This document shows positions 18,493-27,222 of a stretch of 64,000 bases of DNA, piece by piece; the stretch's first letter is position 1, and the number at the start of each line of letters is the position of its first letter. Source of the stretch: Pelagibius sp048268885 (GTDB lineage: Bacteria > Pseudomonadota > Alphaproteobacteria > Kiloniellales > Kiloniellaceae); the NCBI GenBank assembly GCA_048268885.1, contig JBLWUP010000029.1, positions 10,513 through 74,512 of the forward strand. The letters are read 5' to 3'. The notes under the pieces are model-generated. The model saw only the letters and a program-made list of their open reading frames with translations. It searched no databases and was not told the DNA's origin. A program made the position numbers and the translations under genes.

Positions 18493-18936
18493 TCAGAAGG
18501 GCTTCACCACGGCCAGGATGACGATCCCGACCATCAGGACCGCCGGCACTTCGTTCATGAAACGGTAGAAACGCTCGGAATGGGTGTTGGCGTCGGCTTC
18601 GAAGGCCTTGCGCCAGCGCGCCGCCACCATGTGCATGACCGTCAGGATCACCAGCAGGGTCAGCTTGGCGTGGAACCAGCCGCCTTCCCAGGCCTCGATG
18701 TTCACCATCAGCGCCAGGCCCAGGATCCAGGCGACGATCATCGAGGGGTTCATGATGCCGCGCAGCAGGCGCCGCTCCATGATCTTGAAGGTCTCGGATT
18801 GTTTCGAACCCGGTTCGGCCTGGCAGTGATAGACGAAAAGCCGTGGCAGATAGAGGAAAGCGGCCATCCAGGCGATCACCGCCATGATGTGCACGGCCTT
18901 CACCCAGAGATAGGTCTCGCCCAGAAATCCCGCCAT
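18493..18936 (-). CDS. hemJ: Protoporphyrinogen oxidase HemJ
   Basis: Membrane enzyme that oxidises protoporphyrinogen IX to protoporphyrin IX. The 147-residue product starts at ATG 18936 (MAGFLGETYLWVKAVHIMAV) and has four hydrophobic segments with conserved His residues (KAVHIMAVIAW, FVYHCQAEPGS, HAKLTLLVILTVMHM). The extended frame upstream overlaps hemH in antisense frames and is not credible. It follows hemH at 49 nt, placing the penultimate haem step beside the last one. Confidence 0.92.
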   Translation of the reverse strand: MAGFLGETYLWVKAVHIMAVIAWMAAFLYLPRLFVYHCQAEPGSKQSETFKIMERRLLRGIMNPSMIVAWILGLALMVNIEAWEGGWFHAKLTLLVILTVMHMVAARWRKAFEADANTHSERFYRFMNEVPAVLMVGIVILAVVKPF

Positions 18937-18985
18937 GTCGTCCCCGATTTTCCCGTATTTCGCTCTTAAAGAGTGCTTCGCGGCT

Positions 18986-20065
18986 TCAGATCTCAACCGC
19001 CTGGGGGCAGCCACGCCACTTCGCCGGGCAGAAGCGCCCGCCGACGTGGGAGCAGATCTGCCGCTCCGCCCCGGCCGCCGCTGCCACCAGGTCCGCCAGC
19101 CCCTCGATGAAGGGCGCATCGGCCATCACCGTCGGCACCCGGAGGTAGGCCGCCGCCCCGGCCTTTTCGGCCAGTTCCCGATATTCGATATCCAGCTCGA
19201 CCAGGGTCTCCGAATGCTCCGAAACGAAGGCGATGGGCACGACGATGATCGTGCGGCCTTCGCTGCCCGCCCGTCCGATTTCCTCGTCGGTGGCGGGGCC
19301 GATCCACTCCAGCGGGCCGACCCGGCTCTGATAGCAGACCTGGTAGTCCAGGTTCACCTCGCCCAGACGGCGCACCACCGCGGCCACGCTCTGCTCCACC
19401 TGCCACTGGTAGGGATCGCCCTTCTCGATGATCTTCTTCGGCAGGCCGTGGGCCGAGAACAGCACCCGCGGCGGCTTCTCGCCGCTCACCTGGCGCAAGG
19501 CCTCGCGCAGGCGCACCACCGTCGCCTCGGCGAAACCAGCCTCTTCGGGATAGCAGCAGATCCTGCGGCTGGGCGCCGTGAGACCGGCGGATTTGGCCTC
19601 GCGGTCCCACTCCTTCAGCGACGAGCCCGAGGTCGTGGTCGAAAACTGCGGGTAGAGCGGCAGCAGCACCACCCGGTCCGGCGCATAGGCAGCGACCTGC
19701 TTCGCTGTCTCACTGGCCCGCGGATGCCAGTAGCGCATGGCGATGAAGACTTTCACCTCGCCCAGCACGTCGCCGGGCACCTCGCCCGGGTTCTGCTCTT
19801 GCCCTTTCTTCTCCAGGGCCGTGGTCAGGGCCGCCGCCTGCGCCTCGGTATTCGGCAGCAGCGGCGAGCCGCCGCCCAGTTCTTGGTAGATCTCCTCGGC
19901 GATCGGCGCGCGCCTTTTGGAAATGAGCTTGGCCAGGGGCCAGCGCAGCGGCAGCGGCAAGCCGATGATCGCCGGGTCGAAAAACAGATTGAAGAGGAAA
20001 GGCTGCACCGCCGCGCGGCTGTCGGGGCCGCCGAGGTTGAACAGCACCACCGCCGTCTTGCTCAT
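18986..20065 (-). CDS. hemH: Ferrochelatase
   Basis: Inserts Fe2+ into protoporphyrin IX, the last step of haem synthesis. The 359-residue product has the N-terminal VVLFNLGGPDS, the active-site His in FSAHGLPKKIIEKGDPY, and the VVPIAFVSEHSETLVELDIEY-type region with conserved His and Glu (SEHSETL). It overlaps hemE by 4 nt, indicating coupled translation. Confidence 0.97.
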   Translation of the reverse strand: MSKTAVVLFNLGGPDSRAAVQPFLFNLFFDPAIIGLPLPLRWPLAKLISKRRAPIAEEIYQELGGGSPLLPNTEAQAAALTTALEKKGQEQNPGEVPGDVLGEVKVFIAMRYWHPRASETAKQVAAYAPDRVVLLPLYPQFSTTTSGSSLKEWDREAKSAGLTAPSRRICCYPEEAGFAEATVVRLREALRQVSGEKPPRVLFSAHGLPKKIIEKGDPYQWQVEQSVAAVVRRLGEVNLDYQVCYQSRVGPLEWIGPATDEEIGRAGSEGRTIIVVPIAFVSEHSETLVELDIEYRELAEKAGAAAYLRVPTVMADAPFIEGLADLVAAAAGAERQICSHVGGRFCPAKWRGCPQAVEI

Positions 20066-21156
20066 GACGCGCCACCTCCTTGCCCCCGGCCGTCATTTCC
20101 CTTCCAGCTGTGGATCTGCTCCATCAGCCGCGTCACATGTTCCGGCGGCGTCTGCGGCACGATGCCGTGACCCAGGTTGAAGACGAAGGGCCCGCCGCTC
20201 AGCTGTTCCAGGATGGTCTCGACGCCGACGCGCTGCGTCTCGCCGCCGGCCACCAACATCAGGGGATCGAGGTTGCCCTGCAGGCAGGCTTTTGGCTGCA
20301 ATACCTCGCGCGCCCAGGCCAGCGGCACTGTGGTGTCGAGCCCCAGGGCATCGGCACCGCAGTCCTCGGCATAGGCTTGGTACAGCACCCCCGCGCCGCG
20401 CGGGAAGACGATCACCGGCACACCCGGCCGTTCGCTCTTGATCCGGCTGACCAGCGCCTTCGCCGGCTCCAGGCACCAGCGCCGCAGATGGGCCTCCGGC
20501 CAGATCCCCGCCCAGGAATCGAAAATCTGCACCGCTTCGGCGCCGGCGTCGATCTGGGCGATGAGGTAGTCCCCGGTCGCCGCCACCAGCAGATCGATCA
20601 GCCGCTGCATGGCTTCCGGAGCGCCGTAGGCCCAGCGCTTGCCGGCCGCGAAGTCCTTGCTGGAGCCGCCTTCCAGCATGTAGCTGGCCACTGTCCAGGG
20701 CGCGCCGGCAAAGCCGATCAGCGTGGTTTCCGCCGGCAGCTCTCGGCGCAACCGCGTGACGGTCTCGTAGACCGGCGCCAAGTGATCGTGAAGCCGCGCG
20801 CGGTCCAGCCGGTCGAGGTCACCGGGTTGTTCCAGAGCCTCCAGCCGCGGCCCCACCCCCTCCTCGAACCAGACCTTCTGGCCCAGGGCATGGGGCACCA
20901 CCAGGATGTCGGAAAACAAAATCGCCGCATCGAAACCGTAGCGCCGGATCGGCTGCAGGGTCACCTCGACGGCGTAGTCCGGGGTGTAGCAGAGATCGAG
21001 GAAGCCCTCCGCCTTGGCCCGCAGCTCGCGGTACTCCGGCAGATAGCGCCCGGCCTGCCGCATCAGCCAGACCGGCGGCCGCGCCAGGGTTTCCCCCTTC
21101 AAGGCGCGCAGCATCAGCTTTTCGGAGGCGGAGATCGTTTCAGGCGACTGGGTCAT
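20062..21156 (-). CDS. hemE: Uroporphyrinogen decarboxylase
   Basis: Decarboxylates uroporphyrinogen III to coproporphyrinogen III. The product has 364 residues from ATG 21156 (MTQSPETISASEKL). The substrate-binding signature RPPVWLMRQAGRYLPEYREL is near the N terminus, and GFAGAPWTVASYMLEGG follows mid-protein. A start at 21210 would add 18 unlike residues. hemE next to the replication origin is a known alphaproteobacterial arrangement (Caulobacter, Rickettsia). Confidence 0.96.
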   Translation of the reverse strand: MTQSPETISASEKLMLRALKGETLARPPVWLMRQAGRYLPEYRELRAKAEGFLDLCYTPDYAVEVTLQPIRRYGFDAAILFSDILVVPHALGQKVWFEEGVGPRLEALEQPGDLDRLDRARLHDHLAPVYETVTRLRRELPAETTLIGFAGAPWTVASYMLEGGSSKDFAAGKRWAYGAPEAMQRLIDLLVAATGDYLIAQIDAGAEAVQIFDSWAGIWPEAHLRRWCLEPAKALVSRIKSERPGVPVIVFPRGAGVLYQAYAEDCGADALGLDTTVPLAWAREVLQPKACLQGNLDPLMLVAGGETQRVGVETILEQLSGGPFVFNLGHGIVPQTPPEHVTRLMEQIHSWKGNDGRGQGGGAS

Positions 21157-21210
21157 GGGGGCGTTTTTATCGTCCAACGTGGGCTCTTTGCAGGCTTCAG
21201 GGTCCGACAA

Positions 21211-21651
21211 GATGACGTTTTCCGCAGGCCGAGCAAAGCCTTCTTCTTCTAAAAAGAATTAATATTAAAGCTTTGGTAGTTGTAGTTGATCCCTGTGAAT
21301 CCTGGGGATTGCCGGAGACCGATAAGTTATCCAGCGACTCATCCGCAAGGTTTTGCCGTCGGGGTTCATCTGTGGGCAGAGCCCGGAAAAAGCCAGCCCG
21401 ATGCCACGTCTTGCGCCAAATCGGCAGGCAGGGGATAACGGGGAAAAGGTTGCGGGCAGGTGTGTCTTTCCCGGAGTGAGTCCAGCTGTGGGGCGAAGTT
21501 TTCCGGAACGAAAGAACACGCGGGAGCATTGCGAGGCTGATGTGAGGGCTTTTTTTTCGATCTGGGCAAAGGGGCGAGTTGTCCCCGGCTTTAGCTTTCT
21601 TATGCCAAAGCATGCACAGCCTTTTGCGGGCCGCTTCGGGAACGGTGGCGC
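21211..21651. other. Putative chromosomal replication origin (oriC)
   Basis: A non-coding region of about 440 bp between hemE and ppsR, the position of oriC in Caulobacter and Rickettsia. It holds an AT-rich tract at 21241-21275 that could serve as the unwinding element. Two 7-of-9 matches to the DnaA box TTATCCACA are visible: TTATCCAGC at 21327-21335 and TTATCCCCT (minus strand) at about 21430-21438. GANTC methylation sites occur at 21297-21301 and 21336-21340, and a run of eight T at about 21550. No perfect DnaA box is present, so the call rests mainly on gene context. Confidence 0.6.
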
Positions 21652-22473
21652 ATGACCAGTCATCATCTGCACCTGGTTTCCGACGCCACGGGCGAGACCA
21701 TCAACTCGGTGGCGCGGGCCTGCCTCGTTCAGTTCGGCGGCGTCGAGCCGATCGAGCATGTCTGGAGCCTGGTGCGCACCCGCGGCATGATGACCAAGGT
21801 GCTGCAGGGCATCGAAAGCAATCCGGGCCCCGTGCTCTACACCATGGTGAACCGCGAACTGCGCGACCAGCTCACCTCCTGCTGCGCGTCGCTCGGCCTG
21901 CCCTGCATTCCGGTGCTTGACCCGGTCATCCATACCCTGGCCAACTACTTCGGCGTCGAGATCCGCGGCACGCCCGGGCTGCAGCACGTGCTGGACGCGG
22001 AATACTTCAGCCGCATGGACGCCATGACCTTTGCGCTGACCCACGACGACGGCCAGCACTGCAGCGACATCGACAAGGCCGACATCATCCTGGTCGGCGT
22101 GTCGCGCACCTCGAAGACGCCGACCTGCATGTACCTCGCCAACCGCGGCATCAAGGCGGCCAACATTCCGGTGGTGCCCGGCTGCCCCATGCCCGAGGAA
22201 CTGCTGCACGCCAAGGGGCCGTTGGTGGTCGGCTTGACCAAGGATGCGGCCAGCCTGGTTCAGGTCCGTCAAAACCGCCTGCGCATGCTGACCGACGACC
22301 GGCAGGAGACCGACTATGTGAACCTGGAGGCGGTGCGCCAGGAGATCGCCCAGGCCCGCCGCTTTTGCGTCGAGCATGACTGGCCGCTGATCGACGTGAC
22401 GCGCCGTTCCATCGAGGAAACCGCCGCCACCATCATGAACTACTACGCCAAGCACATCGGCGCGGAAGCGTGA
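21652..22473 (+). CDS. ppsR: Pyruvate, phosphate/water dikinase regulatory protein (DUF299)
   Basis: Bifunctional ADP-dependent kinase and Pi-dependent pyrophosphorylase that switches PEP synthase or PPDK off and on. The 273-residue product begins with the family motif HLVSDATGETINSVARA. Its P-loop-like site is GVSRTSKTPTCMYLANRG. The C-terminal RRSIEETAATIM is also typical. The sequence does not tell whether its target is PpsA or PPDK. It starts the operon that reads away from the putative origin; its stop overlaps the maf start (TGATG). Confidence 0.93.
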   Translation: MTSHHLHLVSDATGETINSVARACLVQFGGVEPIEHVWSLVRTRGMMTKVLQGIESNPGPVLYTMVNRELRDQLTSCCASLGLPCIPVLDPVIHTLANYFGVEIRGTPGLQHVLDAEYFSRMDAMTFALTHDDGQHCSDIDKADIILVGVSRTSKTPTCMYLANRGIKAANIPVVPGCPMPEELLHAKGPLVVGLTKDAASLVQVRQNRLRMLTDDRQETDYVNLEAVRQEIAQARRFCVEHDWPLIDVTRRSIEETAATIMNYYAKHIGAEA

Positions 22474-23114
22474 TGGTGGAAGCCGCGGAAGACTCGCCCT
22501 CTTTGATGCCGGACGAGGCGCTGCCGGTGGTGCTGGCCTCGGCCAGCGCGGCGCGGGCGCAGATGCTGACCGCCGCCGGGCTCCGGGTTCACTGCCAGGC
22601 CGCCGCCGTCGACGAAGAAGGCATTAAAGCCTCCCTGAAGGCCGAGGGCGCGACGCCGGCGCAGGTCGCCGAGACCCTCGCAGAGTTGAAGGCGCAGCGT
22701 GTGGCGGTGAAATTTTCGGGCGCGCTGGTGATCGGCGCCGATCAGGTGCTGTCGTGTAACGATGTCTGGTTCGACAAGCCGCCGGACCGCGATCATGCCG
22801 CCGCACAGCTGCGCGCCTTGAGCGGCAAGACTCATACGCTGTGGACCGGCGTCTGCGTGGTGCGCAACGGCAGCCGCATGTGGCACCACAACGCTTCGGC
22901 GCAGCTCACCATGCGCAATTTGAGCGACGCTTTCATTGACGCCTATCTCGAGGCCGCGGGAGACGCTGTGCTGGGCAGCGTCGGCGCCTATCACCTGGAA
23001 GGCCTGGGAGCGCAGCTCTTCGCCAAGGTCGAGGGAGACTTCTTCACCGTTCTGGGGTTGCCCCTCCTGCCGTTGCTCGATTTTCTCAGACTGAACAAGG
23101 CCCTGCCCGCATGA
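22473..23114 (+). CDS. maf: Maf family nucleotide pyrophosphatase
   Basis: House-cleaning nucleoside triphosphate pyrophosphatase that hydrolyses non-canonical nucleotides. The 213-residue product carries the N-terminal LASASAARAQML (SxSxxR-type) motif and ALVIGADQVLSCN with the catalytic Asp. ATG 22473 overlaps the ppsR stop; a GTG at 22470 and ATG 22506 (MPDEALPVVLAS) are alternatives, the latter closer to usual Maf starts. It overlaps aroE by 4 nt. Confidence 0.9.
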   Translation: MVEAAEDSPSLMPDEALPVVLASASAARAQMLTAAGLRVHCQAAAVDEEGIKASLKAEGATPAQVAETLAELKAQRVAVKFSGALVIGADQVLSCNDVWFDKPPDRDHAAAQLRALSGKTHTLWTGVCVVRNGSRMWHHNASAQLTMRNLSDAFIDAYLEAAGDAVLGSVGAYHLEGLGAQLFAKVEGDFFTVLGLPLLPLLDFLRLNKALPA

Positions 23115-23980
23115 GCCAATCTCCCTCAGGCATTTCCGGCAAGGCAAAGGTCGCCGGCCTGATCGGCTGGCCGGTGTCGCACTCCCGCTCGCCGCGGCTG
23201 CACGGCTTCTGGCTGGCCCGGCATGGCATCGACGGCGCCTACGTGCCCCTGCCGGTGCAGCCCGACCCCCTGCAACCCAACAAGGTCGAGGTGGCGGTAC
23301 GCGGACTGGCCGCCGCCGGGCTGCGCGGCGTGAACGTCACCATTCCCCACAAGCAGACGGTCCTGGCGCTCTGCGACGAGGTCGATGCGATCGCCCGGCG
23401 CATTGGCGCGGTGAACGTGCTGATCTTCGACGACGGCAGGATCAGCGGCACCAATACCGACAGTTTCGGTTTCATGGAAAACCTGAAGGCGGGCGCCCCC
23501 GGTTACGACGCGGCGAAGGCGCCGGCGGTCGTCCTCGGCGCCGGCGGCGGCGCCCGCGCCGTCGCGGCCGGCCTGCTGGATGCGGGGGTGCCGGAGCTGC
23601 GCCTCGTCAACCGCAACCGCGACCGCGCCGAACGGCTGGCGGCAGAGATCGGCGGACCGATCAATGTGCTGGCCTGGGAAGAACGCAGCGCCGCGCTGGC
23701 CGGCGCCGCCCTGCTGGTCAACTCCACCAGCCTGGGCATGAGCGGCCAGCCGCCGCTCGACATCAGCCTCAGCGACCTCGATCCCGGCGCCGTGGTCAGC
23801 GACCTGGTCTACAGCCCCTTGGAGACCGATCTGCTGGGCGCCGCCCGGGCCAAGGGCTGCACCGGCATCGACGGCCTGGGCATGCTGCTGCACCAGGGCC
23901 GGCCCTGCTTTGCCGCCTGGTTCGGGCCCGACCCGCAGGTGACGCCGGAGCTGCGCGCCTACGTGTTGGGCGGGGACTAG
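23111..23980 (+). CDS. aroE: Shikimate dehydrogenase
   Basis: NADPH-dependent reduction of 3-dehydroshikimate to shikimate in aromatic amino acid synthesis. The 289-residue product shows the substrate site GWPVSHSRSPRLHGFWL, the catalytic-lysine motif NVTIPHK, the cofactor site LGAGGGARAVAAGL and the NTDSFGF stretch. It overlaps maf by 4 nt and precedes coaE by 5 nt. Confidence 0.96.
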   Translation: MSQSPSGISGKAKVAGLIGWPVSHSRSPRLHGFWLARHGIDGAYVPLPVQPDPLQPNKVEVAVRGLAAAGLRGVNVTIPHKQTVLALCDEVDAIARRIGAVNVLIFDDGRISGTNTDSFGFMENLKAGAPGYDAAKAPAVVLGAGGGARAVAAGLLDAGVPELRLVNRNRDRAERLAAEIGGPINVLAWEERSAALAGAALLVNSTSLGMSGQPPLDISLSDLDPGAVVSDLVYSPLETDLLGAARAKGCTGIDGLGMLLHQGRPCFAAWFGPDPQVTPELRAYVLGGD

Positions 23981-23985
23981 GCGCC

Positions 23986-24618
23986 ATGCTGGTCGTCGGC
24001 CTCACCGGTTCCATCGGCATGGGCAAGTCGACGGCCGCCGGCATGCTGCGCCGCCTCGGCGTGCCGGTTCACGACGCCGACGCGGCGGTGCACCGGCTGA
24101 TGGAACGCGGCGGCGCGGCGGTCACCGCGGTGGCGGCGGCTTTTCCCGGTGTCGAACGGGACGGGCGCATCGACAGAAGCCTGCTGGGTGCCGAGGTGCT
24201 GGGCGACGATGCCGCGCTGAAGCGACTGGAAGCCATCCTGCACCCCCTGGTCCGCGCCGAAGCGCGCGCCTTCCTTGCCAAGCAGGCGCGCCTGCACCGG
24301 CCCTTGGTGGTGCTGGACATTCCGCTGCTTTTCGAAACCGGCGGCGATCGACTTTGCGACGCCGTGATCGTGGTCTCGGCGCCGCCGGCCACGCAGCGCG
24401 CGCGGGTGCTCGGCCGTCCGGGCATGACCGAGCAGAAGATGCGGGCCATCATGGCCCGGCAGCTGCCCGACGCGGAAAAGCGCCGCCGCGCCGACTTCAT
24501 CGTCCAGACCGGTCTGACCAAGGGGCACAGCTTGCGCCAGCTGGCGGCCATCGTCACACTGCTGAAGGAAGAAGCCCGGCGGCGGCGCCGCCGCCCGAGA
24601 GGAAGCCGTTATGCGTGA
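23986..24618 (+). CDS. coaE: Dephospho-CoA kinase
   Basis: Phosphorylates the 3'-hydroxyl of dephospho-CoA, the last step in CoA synthesis. The 210-residue product has the P-loop GLTGSIGMGKST at residues 5-16, then VHDADAAVHRLM and LVVLDIPLLFETGGD, both characteristic. Its C terminus is Arg-rich. It overlaps dnaQ by 8 nt. Confidence 0.96.
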   Translation: MLVVGLTGSIGMGKSTAAGMLRRLGVPVHDADAAVHRLMERGGAAVTAVAAAFPGVERDGRIDRSLLGAEVLGDDAALKRLEAILHPLVRAEARAFLAKQARLHRPLVVLDIPLLFETGGDRLCDAVIVVSAPPATQRARVLGRPGMTEQKMRAIMARQLPDAEKRRRADFIVQTGLTKGHSLRQLAAIVTLLKEEARRRRRRPRGSRYA

Positions 24619-25282
24619 GATCGTCCTCGATACCGAAACCACCGGCCTGGATCCCGCCGCCGGTCACCGCATCGTCGAGGTGGCGGGACTGGAGCTGCTG
24701 CATCACATCCCGACCGGGCGCACCTTCCGCGAATACATCAATCCACAGCGCGACATGCCGGCGGAGGCCGAGCGCATCCACGGGCTGAGCGAAGAGTTTC
24801 TAAAGGACAAGCCGCTCTTCTCGGCGGTCGCCCAGAGCTTCCTGGACTTCATCGGCGACGCCAAGCTGGTCATTCACAACGCTGCCTTCGATATGAAGTT
24901 TCTCAATGCCGAATTGAAGGCGGTGGGCCAGCACCCCCTGCCCATGGAGCGGGCGATCGATACGGTGGCCCTGGCGCGCGAGCGCTTTCCCGGCGCCCAG
25001 GTGAACCTGGACGCCCTGTGCCGGCGTTTCGAGATCGACAATTCGTCGCGTACCTTCCATGGCGCGCTGCTGGACTGCGAACTGCTGGCCGAGGTCTATC
25101 TGGAGCTGCGCGGCGGCCGCCAGCCGGGGCTGGTGCTGGAAAAGCAGCGGGAACTGAGCCGGACGACCGCGCCGGCGGACCGCCAGGTGCGCCCGCCGCG
25201 TCCGCACGCGGCAAGTCCGGAGGAAAAGGCCGCCCACGAGGCCATGCTGGACAAGCTGGCGGAGCCCCTCTGGCGCGCCTGA
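24611..25282 (+). CDS. dnaQ: DNA polymerase III subunit epsilon
   Basis: The 3'-5' proofreading exonuclease of the replicase. The 223-residue product has Exo I VLDTETTGLDP (catalytic Asp and Glu), Exo II VIHNAAFDMKFLN and Exo III HGALLDCELLAEVYLEL with the catalytic His-Asp pair. The C-terminal tail probably contacts the alpha subunit. It is the last gene of the ppsR-maf-aroE-coaE-dnaQ run and converges on secB. Confidence 0.95.
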   Translation: MREIVLDTETTGLDPAAGHRIVEVAGLELLHHIPTGRTFREYINPQRDMPAEAERIHGLSEEFLKDKPLFSAVAQSFLDFIGDAKLVIHNAAFDMKFLNAELKAVGQHPLPMERAIDTVALARERFPGAQVNLDALCRRFEIDNSSRTFHGALLDCELLAEVYLELRGGRQPGLVLEKQRELSRTTAPADRQVRPPRPHAASPEEKAAHEAMLDKLAEPLWRA

Positions 25283-25294
25283 GCGACCCTCTTT

Positions 25295-25816
25295 TTAAGC
25301 CTGACCGTTCGCGCCGTTGCTGCCGGCCTCGGCTTCGGCGCCGTTTTCTTCCGCGCCGTTTTCTTCCGCGCCGGCGGCGGCGGGCTGCTTACGGCTGAGG
25401 TAGAGCTGGGCAAAGTCGATCGGTCCCATCATCAGCGGCGGGAAGCCGCCGTCGCGGGTGTCGTCGGCCAGGATGGCGCGGGCGAAGGGGAAGAGGTGAC
25501 GCGGCACCTCGATCATCACCAAGTGCTCGCGCAGCTGCTCGGTGAGGTCCGGGCCCAGGCTGACCACCGCGGCATAGTCCAGCTCCGCCAGGAAGGCCGG
25601 GGTGTCGCCGATCTTGGCCTCGGCGCGCAGGCTCAGCACCACTTCGTAGATCGACTCCTGCAGCAGGGTCGGCGTGACCTCGACGCTGACGTTGATGTCC
25701 GGCTTGCCGCTGCGCATGCTGCCGTAGATCCCCGGGGCGTTCGGGTTCTCGAAGGAGTGGTCCTTCACGTACTGGGTGTTGATGGTCAGCTGCGGCTGAG
25801 CGGCTTCTTCGGCCAT
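25295..25816 (-). CDS. secB: Protein-export chaperone SecB
   Basis: Tetrameric chaperone that keeps preproteins unfolded and delivers them to SecA. The 173-residue product starts near QLTINTQYVKDHSFENPNAP and contains VVLSLRAEAKIGDTPAFLAELDYAAVV and the LFPFARAILADDTRDGGFPPLMM region, all SecB signatures. The C-terminal tail has the repeat EENGAEENGAEAEAG, an acidic low-complexity extension. The dnaQ-secB-fxsA-timA neighbourhood is common in alphaproteobacteria. Confidence 0.96.
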   Translation of the reverse strand: MAEEAAQPQLTINTQYVKDHSFENPNAPGIYGSMRSGKPDINVSVEVTPTLLQESIYEVVLSLRAEAKIGDTPAFLAELDYAAVVSLGPDLTEQLREHLVMIEVPRHLFPFARAILADDTRDGGFPPLMMGPIDFAQLYLSRKQPAAAGAEENGAEENGAEAEAGSNGANGQA

Positions 25817-25952
25817 ATCCGGCTCCTATGATCGCGAGGCGGGTTGGCTATCACGGATCGGGGGCCCAGACAACCGAACGGGACAACCAGACCCAGACAA
25901 CATGGCGGGACAGCCTGGCGGACCAATCCCGCTTTCAGGGCTTGGGGGATGC

Positions 25953-26510
25953 TCAGTAGGCCGGGGCCGCCGCGCCGGCGACCGGGTCGAAGCGCAGGGC
26001 CACCCCGTTGCCCACCGCCTCGCCGGTCAGGCCGCGGATGAACCCCCAATGGCTCACCACCAGAAGCCCGTCCCAGTTGCCGGCAGCGGCATGAGTGTCG
26101 CGGAAGCTGCGGCAGCGCTCGCCCAGGGCGTCCTCGCTCTCCTCTTCCTCCGGCCACCAGCGTTCCGGCAAGGCGCCGAAACTGAAGTGCGGCCAGCGCC
26201 GGGTCAGGTCGCTGCGGTGGCTGCCGATGTCGCAGGCATAGGAATAGCGTTCGCGCACCAGGGGCTCGATCTCGACCGTTTGTTCCGGGGGCAGGCCCAG
26301 GGCCTCGGCGATGATCTCCGCCGTGTGCAGGGTGCGCCAGTAGGGGCTGGCGATAATGCGCCGGATGCCGCTGTCGGCCAGGCTTTCGCCGGCCTCGCGC
26401 GCCTGGCGCTCGCCTTCCTCGGTCAGCCGCGGATCGACGATGCCGGGGTCGACCCGGGTCTTGGCGAAGTGGACGTTGAAGTGGGACTGGCCGTGACGCA
26501 CCAGGATCAC
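25953..26510 (-). CDS. Histidine phosphatase family protein
   Basis: A 185-residue phosphoglycerate mutase-like phosphatase. The phosphohistidine motif VRHGQSHFN sits at the N terminus, and the second catalytic His is in LVVSHWGFIRGL. It starts with GTG, which overlaps the fxsA stop (GTGA), so the two are translationally coupled. The substrate cannot be inferred. A 136-bp gap with repeated GACAAC-like words separates it from secB downstream. Confidence 0.85.
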   Translation of the reverse strand: MILVRHGQSHFNVHFAKTRVDPGIVDPRLTEEGERQAREAGESLADSGIRRIIASPYWRTLHTAEIIAEALGLPPEQTVEIEPLVRERYSYACDIGSHRSDLTRRWPHFSFGALPERWWPEEEESEDALGERCRSFRDTHAAAGNWDGLLVVSHWGFIRGLTGEAVGNGVALRFDPVAGAAAPAY

Positions 26511-27100
26511 CGGCCGATCCTCCGCAGATCCGGACCCTTGCTGTCCTCGTCGTCGTCGCCGCCGTCGTCCGCGCGGCCGTCGCCGGGGGAGAGGTCTTCA
26601 TACTCGCCGTCGATGACCGGCCCCTTCTTGCCGCCGGGGGTCCTTCGCGGGCCGCCACCCGGTCCGCCACCCGGTCCGCCGCTGGGGCGGTCGCCGCGCA
26701 TCTCGACCCCGTCGACGAAGACCCGGGCCTCGCCGCGGGCGGCCTTGGCGGCGATGTGGCGGGCGATCATCAGGCGCAGCATCTCGCGCAGCGGCGGCAC
26801 GAACAAAAGCAGACCGATGACGTCGGTGACGAAGCCGGGCACCAGCAGCAGGGCGCCGGCCAGGACCAGGCAGACTCCCTCGAACATCTCGCGCGCCGGC
26901 AGCTGGCCCTGGTCCATCTGGGTGCGGGCGCGCATCAGCACCGCCAAGCCCTGGGCGCGCAGCAGCAGCGAGCCCGCCAGCGCCGTGGCGATGGTGGCGG
27001 CGATGGTCGGCCAGACGCCGATAACCCCACCGACCTGGATGAAAACCGCAACTTCCAGGAGCGGCAGGCCAATAAAGACGGCCAGGAGAATAAGGGCCAT
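26507..27100 (-). CDS. fxsA: FxsA family membrane protein
   Basis: A 197-residue inner-membrane protein. The first 90 residues hold two to three hydrophobic segments (LILLAVFIGLPLLEVAVFIQVGG; IAATIATALAGSLLL; CLVLAGALLLVPGFVTDVIGLLLF), matching FxsA, whose E. coli member is known for reducing F-plasmid exclusion of phage T7. The C-terminal half is a soluble Gly/Pro-rich tail (GGPGGGPGGGP), longer than in E. coli. It is divergent from timA. Confidence 0.88.
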   Translation of the reverse strand: MALILLAVFIGLPLLEVAVFIQVGGVIGVWPTIAATIATALAGSLLLRAQGLAVLMRARTQMDQGQLPAREMFEGVCLVLAGALLLVPGFVTDVIGLLLFVPPLREMLRLMIARHIAAKAARGEARVFVDGVEMRGDRPSGGPGGGPGGGPRRTPGGKKGPVIDGEYEDLSPGDGRADDGGDDDEDSKGPDLRRIGR

Positions 27101-27222
27101 ACTTGCTCTTTCCCTACCAATTACCTACATAATGCGCATCACCCGGCGGCAACGCCAGCCAGCTCGCGCCCGTGCCCGCCCCGGCGTACCATAAGTGGGC
27201 GCGCCTCAATGATTGTGAACGG

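Noticed and set aside
21259..21268. CtrA site in the origin region (TTAATATTAA)
   Set aside because: The spacing is 2 nt, not the 7 nt of the CtrA consensus.
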